DNA of 64,000 nucleotides, taken from contig NZ_CALPCC010000001.1 of assembly GCF_943192905.1 (NCBI RefSeq), positions 85,583 through 149,582 on the forward strand, in the 5' to 3' direction. The DNA comes from Adlercreutzia murintestinalis. Its GTDB lineage: Bacteria > Actinomycetota > Coriobacteriia > Coriobacteriales > Eggerthellaceae. Shown one piece after another: positions 17,149-25,000 of the stretch (positions are counted from its first letter, which is position 1; each line of letters opens with the position of its first letter). Below the pieces are notes generated by a model that saw nothing but the letters and a program-made list of their open reading frames with translations, had not been told where the DNA came from and made no database searches. The position numbers and the translations under genes were made by a program.

Positions 17149-19182
17149 CTACAGGAAGTTCTTCAACGGCGTGGTTTGCAGGTAGCCCATGATGGCGCCC
17201 GCATTCGATTCGCCGTACAGACCGCCGTAGAAGTAGGCGAGGAACACGCCGATGGCCACCGCCAAAAGCAGGCTCAAAATGATGCCCACCAAACCGCAGA
17301 CGCGCCCGGTACCGGCACGCGGGGCAACGCCGCCCTTCTTGTGGTAGCTCTTCGCCAGCAGAATGGCCACGATGGCCAGCACCAAGCCCACTGGCGGCAA
17401 GAACGCCAGCAGAATGGACAGAATGCCCAAGATCAGCGACGCAGTTGCCTTGCCGCCCTTCACGGGCACCATGGCAGCATACATGTTGGGGTCGGCATAG
17501 GGGTCGTAGGGGTCTGCGCTGTAGCCGTACGGATCGTAGCCGCCTTGATCGTAGCCATGCCCGTATGCGCTCGGATCGTAGGGCTGGTCAGCATAGGGCG
17601 TTTGCGTCTGGCCATAGGGCTGCGCGAACTGCTGCCCATAGGGGTCGTAGCCTTGCGCCTGCGCTGGGTCGTAGGAAGCTTGCAGATGCGGATCGTAGCC
17701 TTGCGCCTGCGCCTGAGCATGCATCTGCGCCTGCGCCGGATCGTAGGGCTGCATCTGCATGGGATCGTAGGGCTGCATGGCAGGATCGTACATCTGAGCT
17801 GGGTCGTAGACGTGCATGCTGTCATACGCTTGTAGATAAGGGTCTGGCATTTGAACCTCTCCGTACACCACTTCTTGCGCGGGCACTTCAATCACCTGCT
17901 CTTGGATAGGCGGTATCTGATCGGACGGTATCTCAACCGAGAACGGCTGAGGGTCGCTGTACAGGGCCGGAACGGACAGCTGGTCGACATGGCCGAAGTC
18001 GGCCAGCATATGATCGGGATAGTCGGCATACCCGTGCTCGGGCAGCGCCCCATAGGGATACGCCGACTGATCGGCGGTGGGAACGATCTGACCGGTGGTG
18101 CTGATGAGCGGCACGCTCGCTAACAGCTCCTGCGGCGTAGGGAGCACCACGGGCGCGTCCCCGAACTTGGGCAGGTTGTTCAACAGCTCAGGTTTGGGCG
18201 TGTAGTCTATCTGCGTGCGCGGAAGCGGCGCGTCGGGCGCATCCTCGTCGTTGGAAGCGCTATTCGTGAGCGCCGCCACAGCCGATTTCAAGCTCTTGAT
18301 GGGCGAGCCCCACCGACGCTTCTGCTCCGGTTCCTTCGGGGTAAAGCCCACCTGTTCGCCCATGGATGCATTGTGGGAAACGCGCGTCAGCGGATCGTCG
18401 GGAGCGTAGGCGCCTGGCTGCATGCCCTCGGCATAGCCGATGGGCCCCGACTGAGCCGCGCCCGACGCGCCGGGTTGCGCCGCGAACGGCCCCGATTGCG
18501 AAGGCTGGGCGGTCAGAGGCGCATGTGCGAAGGTTTGCAGCTGCTGAACCTGTTGCAGCTGCTGGGGCTGCGGAGCTGTCTGCACAGCCGGTGCTGGCGA
18601 TGGCGCGACCGCAGGTGCGGATTGCGCGGCAGCCGTCAGAGCGCTTAGCGCAGGCTGTGCGGTGGGCGCTTCTGCCGCCGTGTTGGCCGGAGTGGCCGGT
18701 GCAGCTGCCGATGCCGGTGCAGGTACCGAAGCTGCTGGCGTAGGCTCGGCGGGAGATGCGGCCCCCAGCGGCTGCGTGGGCACCCCCACAGCGCCGCCCG
18801 CTGCCACATTCGGCGACATGCCCGACATCAGAGCGCCCGCATGCAAGCCACCCATTTGCAGAGCCGCAGGATCGACCGCGGGAAATGCCATGCTCTGTCC
18901 AGCAAGCTGGCTCCAACGCGCTTGAGCAACCGTTTGCGCGGCTGATTGCGCGGCTGATTGCGCGGCTGATTGCGAAAGCACCGTGGCCGCCTCGCGCAGT
19001 ACCTCGGCGCTCTCGCGCGCGGCATCCACCGCATCGCGCAGCACCGCGCTCTGCGCGTTCGATCCACCAGACTCGCGCGATAAGCGGCCCTTAGAAGTTA
19101 CCGCGCCCTTCGCGCCCTTGGCTTTCGGTGCAGTGCTCTGCCGTTTCGTCTGCTGCTTTTTATTGTTGCTCTTCTTGGCCAT
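17149..19182 (-). CDS. DUF4190 membrane protein with Tyr/Pro/Gln-rich cytoplasmic tail
   Basis: 677 residues. A Lys-rich start is followed by helical Ala/Ser-rich sequence with short QSAAQSAAQ repeats, a Pro/Ala-rich region, then about 200 residues dominated by Y-D-P, P-Y-D-P-x-Q and A-Q-A-Q-x motifs. The last 90 residues are a DUF4190-type domain with two TM helices (ILGILSILLAFLPPVGLVLA; GLVGIILSLLLAVAIGVFLA). The start at 19182 has an AAGGAC ribosome site. The very long low-complexity tail is likely intrinsically disordered and could drive clustering or condensate formation at the membrane; that is inference. The stop lies 6 bases before the CorC-like start, so the genes are probably co-transcribed. 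Confidence 0.75.
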   Translation of the reverse strand: MAKKSNNKKQQTKRQSTAPKAKGAKGAVTSKGRLSRESGGSNAQSAVLRDAVDAARESAEVLREAATVLSQSAAQSAAQSAAQTVAQARWSQLAGQSMAFPAVDPAALQMGGLHAGALMSGMSPNVAAGGAVGVPTQPLGAASPAEPTPAASVPAPASAAAPATPANTAAEAPTAQPALSALTAAAQSAPAVAPSPAPAVQTAPQPQQLQQVQQLQTFAHAPLTAQPSQSGPFAAQPGASGAAQSGPIGYAEGMQPGAYAPDDPLTRVSHNASMGEQVGFTPKEPEQKRRWGSPIKSLKSAVAALTNSASNDEDAPDAPLPRTQIDYTPKPELLNNLPKFGDAPVVLPTPQELLASVPLISTTGQIVPTADQSAYPYGALPEHGYADYPDHMLADFGHVDQLSVPALYSDPQPFSVEIPSDQIPPIQEQVIEVPAQEVVYGEVQMPDPYLQAYDSMHVYDPAQMYDPAMQPYDPMQMQPYDPAQAQMHAQAQAQGYDPHLQASYDPAQAQGYDPYGQQFAQPYGQTQTPYADQPYDPSAYGHGYDQGGYDPYGYSADPYDPYADPNMYAAMVPVKGGKATASLILGILSILLAFLPPVGLVLAIVAILLAKSYHKKGGVAPRAGTGRVCGLVGIILSLLLAVAIGVFLAYFYGGLYGESNAGAIMGYLQTTPLKNFL

Positions 19183-19583
19183 CCGTGTCCTTGATCGGAA
19201 CCGCCTGCACATAGTTGCTAGTAATTGTACTTGAACATGCCGCCGAACGCGGAAAATACGTGAACTCGGTACAAAATCGGTCCCCTGCACCTGCGTCCCG
19301 TCTCTGCACCCTGTGCCCCACGCCTGCACCCTGCATCTACTTCTAGGATCGCATCCATGCTCGCACCGGCGCCTGACCCCGCGCAGCGCGCCCCATAACG
19401 GCAGAAGCCCCGGCGCACAACCGTGTACCGGAGCTTCCTTCTATTTCCAATCGAGCGTGAACTGCCGATGACATCAGCGGTTCGCGCTCGATATGGGCGA
19501 TGCGTACGCTGCGAACACCTCAGATGCCGTGCGCCTGTCGCCTGCCGTGCGCCTGTCGCCTGCCGTGCGCCTGTCGCCTGCCG
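19183..19583. other. Intergenic region with hairpins, between frc and the DUF4190 gene
   Basis: About 400 bases without a credible gene. It holds a GAAGC-CCGG / CCGG-GCTTC hairpin near 19404-19440, a long imperfect stem TCGAGCG / CGCTCGA at 19453-19493, and the 18-bp repeat next to the frc stop. One or both hairpins probably end the frc transcript. Confidence 0.45.
19526..19579. repeat. 18-bp unit repeated three times
   Basis: GCCGTGCGCCTGTCGCCT occurs three times head to tail, ending 4 bases before the frc stop codon position. It is a candidate variable-number locus. Confidence 0.85.
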
Positions 19584-20903
19584 CTATGCCTTCACCAGAT
19601 CGGCCTTTGCGCCATCGTTGCTGCCGATGACGCCCTTGCTGGTAAGCTCGGCGATCTGGTCATCGGTGTAGCCCAAACCCTTGAGGATCTCTTCGTTGTT
19701 CTCGCCGAGCTTCGGTGCGCGCTTGTACTCAGGCGCGTAGTTGCTCATAGTGAACGGCAGACCGATGGTCTTGAAGTCGCCACGTGCGTCTTCCTGGTCG
19801 ATGGTGATGATGGTGCCATCGCTGTTCAGATCGGGATCGCTCTCCAGCTCGTCCCAGCCCAGCACCGGCCCCACCGGCACGCCCTTGGCGCCCAGCTCCT
19901 TGGTCAGCGTGTACTTGTCGTACTGCATGGTGTATTCTTCAACGCGCTTGTACACCTCAGCCTTGTGCTCGTCGCGGGCATTCGCGGTGCTGAACTTCGG
20001 GTCGGTCAGCCAATCCTGGAAGCCCATGGCGTTGCAGAACTCTTCGAAGCCCTTCGGCGACTGCTGGATGACGATGTATACGTAGGCGTTCGGATCGGTC
20101 TCCCAGCCCTTGGCGCGATAGCACCAGCCCAGCACCAGGCCGCCCTCGGCGTTCTCGGCGCGCGGAATGGCCTTGCCCCACTTATAGCCGGGGTAGCACG
20201 CGTAGTACGACAGCTCGCCCAGATGATCCAAGATCAGCTGGTCGCGCAGCTTGATGCGGCACAGGTTCAGCACGGCGTTCTGCATGGACTGATACACGTA
20301 GCAGCCCTCGCCGGTGCGGCTGCGCTGCGCCAGTGCGGCCAGAATGCCGATCAGCATGTGCATGCCGGTGTTGGAGTCACCCAGCGCAGCGCCCGATTGC
20401 GTTGGCATGGCGTGCTCGCCGTCGTTCCAACCGGTCGTGGAAGCAGCGCCGCCCGCGCACTGCGCCACCGGCTCGAAGGCCTTCACATGCTCGAAGCGGC
20501 TGCCCTTGTTGAAGCCCTTGAGCGAGGCCATGATGCACTTCGGGTTGATCTTATGCACCACATCCCAGCCAAAGCCCAGCTTCTCCACATCGCCCGGGCC
20601 GATGTTCTCGATGAACACATCAGCGTCCTTCAGAAGGTCGGTGAGGATCTTGGCGCCTTCGGGGTCCTTCATGTCCAGCGTGATGGACTTCTTGTTGGCG
20701 TTCAACTGCAGGAAGTACAGCGAATAGCTGCCGTCCACATCGTTCATCTCGTTACGGGTCGGGTCGCCCCCGTGCACCTTTTCCAGCTTGATGACCTCAG
20801 CGCCCATCCATGCCAGCATTTGCGTGCAGCTAGGGCCTGATTGCACCTGCGTCCAGTCGATGACCTTGATGCCCGCCAACGGGGCGGTTGATTGGGTTGC
20901 CAT
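19584..20903 (-). CDS. frc: Formyl-CoA:oxalate CoA-transferase (class III CoA-transferase)
   Basis: 439 residues, the normal size. The sequence follows the Frc family closely: GIKVIDWTQVQSGPSCTQMLAW at the start, FIENIGPGDVEKLGFGW, FEPVAQCAGGAASTTGW, and the catalytic Asp in AALGDSNTGMH (about residue 176, equivalent to Asp169 of E. coli Frc), then SMQNAVLNLCRIKLRDQ and KGWETDPNAY. It moves CoA from formyl-CoA to oxalate, forming oxalyl-CoA. The start at 20903 has a perfect AGGAGG site. No oxalyl-CoA decarboxylase or oxalate/formate antiporter gene lies beside it, so the partner must be elsewhere or the substrate may differ. Confidence 0.85.
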   Translation of the reverse strand: MATQSTAPLAGIKVIDWTQVQSGPSCTQMLAWMGAEVIKLEKVHGGDPTRNEMNDVDGSYSLYFLQLNANKKSITLDMKDPEGAKILTDLLKDADVFIENIGPGDVEKLGFGWDVVHKINPKCIMASLKGFNKGSRFEHVKAFEPVAQCAGGAASTTGWNDGEHAMPTQSGAALGDSNTGMHMLIGILAALAQRSRTGEGCYVYQSMQNAVLNLCRIKLRDQLILDHLGELSYYACYPGYKWGKAIPRAENAEGGLVLGWCYRAKGWETDPNAYVYIVIQQSPKGFEEFCNAMGFQDWLTDPKFSTANARDEHKAEVYKRVEEYTMQYDKYTLTKELGAKGVPVGPVLGWDELESDPDLNSDGTIITIDQEDARGDFKTIGLPFTMSNYAPEYKRAPKLGENNEEILKGLGYTDDQIAELTSKGVIGSNDGAKADLVKA

Positions 20904-21115
20904 GTTGCCTCCTTTTGCTGCGCCATCCAGCCACCGAACCATCGGAGCAGACCAGACCAGCGCACTCACGTATCGCATAACCTGATCAAAGAGTAGCCCG
21001 CGCTCAGACGCCGCAGCGCAACCGGTCGCCCTTTGAAACGGAAGCGGCGAAGGCACGAAACGTCGCTGTTACCTGAAAGGGCCCCATGCCGAAACAGCGG
21101 CCCGCGTCAGCGCGC

Positions 21116-21144
21116 AAAAAAGGACCGGCACGCGGCCGGTCCTT
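21116..21144 (-). terminator. Rho-independent terminator of the cohesin-like/M60 operon
   Basis: On the minus strand AAGGACCGGC pairs with GCCGGTCCTT and is followed by a run of T (plus-strand AAAAAA at 21116-21121). It lies 32 bases after the stop of the MPNTG protein gene. Confidence 0.85.
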
Positions 21145-21175
21145 CGCAACTACCACCGAGCGATACAGGAGCGCG

Positions 21176-21991
21176 CTAGCTCTGCTTCTCCTTCTTGCGG
21201 CGCATCACGATGACCGCGATCACCGCAATGGCGACCACCGCCACGCCCACGAGCGTCAGTACGATGGGCATCATCTGGTCGCCCGTGTTGGGCATGCTGC
21301 GCACGTTGGTGGCTGGGGTCTCGCCCAGAATATCGCTATTGTTGCCCGCACCAGCGCTGCTGCTACTGCTGCTGGCGCTTGAGGACGAAGAGACCGGTGC
21401 CGCTACCACGTCTGCCTTGACCGGGTCAGACACGTTCAAGTTGCTTGCCGGAATCGCCACCTCGGCACCACGATACTCAGCGAACTTCAACACGCCGTCA
21501 GCAGGCGTCACCTGCACATCAGCCGTGATCGCCTCGCCCTGGGGTGCCGCGCTGCTCAGCGTCAGCACCACCGTGCCGATCTTCACCGTACGGCTAGCCG
21601 AGCGGGCCTCCGGCTCTTTGAACGGCTCGCCCACCATGTCGCCTGCGTACAGGTTCATGCGAATGCCGTCAGTGCTCTCAGCATCGGTGGTGCGCAGCAG
21701 GCTGGGCTTGTCCGGGTTGCTGAGCGCCTCTTCGTTCCACACGAAAGCCGCATCCACATAGCCGGGGGTCGACGTCTTGATATCAAGCGCCAACGACATG
21801 GTGCGCGCATCCACCTGATTGGTGGTCACGTACACCTCAACCTGGTTGCTTGCACCCTCAACGGCTTTCAGCTCGATGGAAGCGTTCGGGTCGGTCGCAT
21901 CGGCCAGCGCCTGCTGAGGGGCTACCAGCGCGAAGCACAGAGCGAAGGCGGCAAGCACGGCCGCTGCGCATCTTTTCATCGTTATCTGCAT
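21176..21991 (-). CDS. Sortase-anchored surface protein with a cohesin-like ectodomain
   Basis: 271 residues. A signal peptide (MKRCAAAVLAAF...QQALA) is followed by a beta-rich domain of about 160 residues whose pattern (IELKAVEGASNQVEVYVTT, VDAAFVWNEEAL, VKIGTVVLTLSS) is that of a cohesin-type fold. A Ser-rich spacer, the sorting motif MPNTGD (LPXTG-like), one TM helix and the basic tail RRKKEKQS follow, so the protein should be covalently linked to the wall by a sortase. The start at 21991 has GGAGAGA; an earlier start at 22027 overlaps the stop of the M60 gene (TAATG). Its operon partner has a dockerin, which supports the cohesin reading. The cohesin assignment is by pattern and context, not by search. 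Confidence 0.65.
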   Translation of the reverse strand: MQITMKRCAAAVLAAFALCFALVAPQQALADATDPNASIELKAVEGASNQVEVYVTTNQVDARTMSLALDIKTSTPGYVDAAFVWNEEALSNPDKPSLLRTTDAESTDGIRMNLYAGDMVGEPFKEPEARSASRTVKIGTVVLTLSSAAPQGEAITADVQVTPADGVLKFAEYRGAEVAIPASNLNVSDPVKADVVAAPVSSSSSASSSSSSAGAGNNSDILGETPATNVRSMPNTGDQMMPIVLTLVGVAVVAIAVIAVIVMRRKKEKQS

Positions 21992-22026
21992 GGTTCTCTC
22001 TCCGCTTTCCTTATCCGTGCGCTCCA

Positions 22027-25000
22027 TTACAGCGCCACCGTCTGGTTGATGGTGCCATCGTCCACGTTGTCATCGGTCAGGGTGATCTTCGGCAGCCCCG
22101 AAATGCTGGGGATGGTGACCGGCAGACTGTCGCTGGTCATGCGCTGACCTTGGTTGGTGAACGCGTTGTCCACGCGGTACAGCTCGGCGCGCACCGTCAT
22201 GCCATCTTCCAGATCGTTCGCATTCTCGATCCAGTAGATCCAGCTACCGCTGCGCGTCTCGCCCAGCGCATCCGGGCCCGGGTTCGGTGCCAGGATGGCC
22301 TGTTTGGCCACCAGCACCTCTTCGCCCTGGTCGTTGGTGGTGGTACCGCCCACGATCATGGTGCCCCTGCTGGTAGTGCCGAACAGGATCACGTTGCTGT
22401 AAGCCGGGTTGCCCTTGAACTCACCCACGAACACGATGGAGCCAGCCGGTATCTTGCTGGTCACGTTGCCCTGAGCGTCCTTCTCCAGCACGTAGTCGGC
22501 TTCCAGCACGCCGATGGCAGGCGTTGTATGCTCGCCCTCGCCGATGGTCTCAGCCAGATTGATCTTATCGCCCGACAGGCCATAGACCTGTACCTGCTGG
22601 ATATCCCAGTCGGCCGTGCCCTTGCCCGAGGCGGTCAGCTTGATGTAGCGAGCATATTCGGTGTTCACGTAATCCACCGTGCCGCCCACCGTCGTGCGCT
22701 TCGGGAAGAAGATCTCGGCCTTGGTGCCCTCAGCGTTGTAGGACAACGTGCCCGAAGCGGGCTCGATCCAGTCGCTGTCGGCGCCGGTCTGGCTCAGCTC
22801 AACCTTGTACTCGGTGATGTTCCTTGCCGTCTTGGGCACGTACGTCAGGTGCTCTACCGCGCGCACCGCCTTCATGTCGATCACGACGTACGGGTCGCCC
22901 TCGGCCGTCTTGCCGGTATAGCCGTCGCCGCTCAGCACGCCGTTCACGGCCTTCACCGTCTTGGCCTCAGGATCCGCCGCGGTCTCGTCGTCGAAGCCGC
23001 TGCACTGATACGAGCCGTTCTGCTCAACGGTGGTGCTGTCCACAATCACATCGTTCGCATCTGCGGGCGAGGTCATGTTCGTGGTCACATCCCACTCGGC
23101 TGCGTCATACAGGCCGGTGCCTTCCAGCATGATGGGCTGGGTGACCGCCGCCTTGGAGCGGTACAGCTGCTTGTCCACCGCGCACACCTCGTAGTGCACC
23201 GCACGATTGCCCAGCGATGCCGCATCATCGGCGAACGTGTAGGAGCCATCCGCGCCTGCGGTCACGAACTTCACCACCTGACGCACCTCGTTGCCCATCT
23301 CATAGGACACCCGCGTCACCTCGAAGCCGTGCACGGCCGCTTGATGCGCCGCCGCAGGCGTGATAGTGCCATGCACCGTGCTGCCCTGCGGATCCACCTC
23401 AACCGAGAGCACCTCAGAGGCCGCCGCCGTGCTGGGGATGGTCGGTTGCGTGCTGGCACTGCGGTTCGCCAAGCTGTCGTTGATGTATTGGATGGCGCGC
23501 GTTTCCACGTTGCCCGCATCGGCGAATTGCTTGACGAAGGCCTTGGTGGTGGCATCCGCATGGAAGCCCCAGGCCTCGAAGAAGTCCGTCAGGTCCTTGC
23601 CAGCCGCAGCGCTGGCCAGGCGGATGATGTTCTGCTGCTCGGTGCTCAAGGTCAGCGGCACGCTGCCCGTGAACGAGTTGGGGTTGCGCGAGAAGCTATC
23701 GACCCGCGCGAAGAAGCGATTCGCCAACAGCTCGGACTCCTGCGTGAAGAGCGTGTGAAGCTCGGCGGTGTCGTAAGCCAGCATCAGCTGCCAGTACATG
23801 GCCAGCTGCGTTGCCTGGCCGCCCGCATGCGCCTCAGCACCAGAGGTCACGTGGTCGTAGACGCCCCGGTAGTTCCAGCGCGTAGCGCCGTTCTCGTTCA
23901 GGCTCTTGCACAGTTGCGCGAAGTAATTGTTGGTCACCTCGGCGAACGCATACCTACCGTCGTTGATGTTGTGGCCGATCTCGTGCGCCGAGCCCCAACC
24001 GAAGTACATGCCGCCCGTGCCGTTCGCATCGAAGGGCTTGAGCATCTGGAAGTTGGCCGACTCGTTGAAGCCCACGCCAATGTGGTTGCCCGCCGCATAC
24101 ATGAACGCGCCGGTGAACATCTCCATGTAGCGAATGTTCAGGTGGCGGTTGGGCGTGGCATTCGACCCGCTGCCGCCATCGATCATGCCCTTATGCTGGT
24201 AGAACAGGCTTATCATCTGCTCGGAACCCTGCACAGCCGCCTTCAGATGCGCACGCGCATCCTCGGGGCTCTTGTTCTTCACGAAAGCGTTGTAGACCTT
24301 CGATGCGGGCACCGAGTACATCATCTTGTTCAGCATGATGTCGGTGGCGTCAGCGATGCACTTGCCGTTCAGGGCATCACCTGCGCTGGTGTGCGTTCCG
24401 GCTGCCTTGCCCTCGCTGTGCGCCGTGCTCAAGTTGGCCATCTGAGCCTCAAGCTCACCAACGTACTGGTCGATGGCCGCATCCGTCTCAGCGTCGGAAG
24501 CGTTCAGCAGATCCAGGCGCGCGAGGTTCTCGCCGCCCAGCACGCGCAGGTAGTAGCGATCGTTCACGTTGTTGCCCGTGTAGACCGCATACAACTGGCC
24601 GCCGTGCTCCTTCTTGTCAACGCTGCTGAACTCGCCGGGCCCGATGGTCAGCTCGGTGCGACCCAAGCGGAACGTGCCGATGCGATGCGGCGTTTGACTG
24701 CTCTCGCCCTCGTACTGGCCCACGTACAGGTCAATCTTCGTGGCGCTGTTCGCGCCCTTCGGAGCACCGGCGTACACCGTGATCTTCTCGCCCGCCGACA
24801 CCGACACGCCCAGCGGCTGCCATGCGTTCAGGCCGCTGATGCCCAGAGCTCGGCCGCTGTCGTAGGCATCGGAGAGATCAGTGTGCACCTTCACGACGTC
24901 TTTCATGCCAGCCGATTCGTCTTTCAGCAGCTTCTCTATATAGGTCAGTTCCGTGAGCGCTGAGCTCTGGAAAGGATAGAGCTCGTCGTTGCTCTTGTAC

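Noticed and set aside
16162..17835. A 557-codon plus-strand open frame
   Set aside because: It runs opposite the CorC-like and DUF4190 genes and has shadow-type His/Leu/Arg composition.
21850..24963. A 1,037-codon open frame on the plus strand
   Set aside because: It lies wholly opposite the M60 peptidase gene, has no ribosome site, and its His/Arg/Leu-rich composition is that of an antisense shadow in high-GC DNA.
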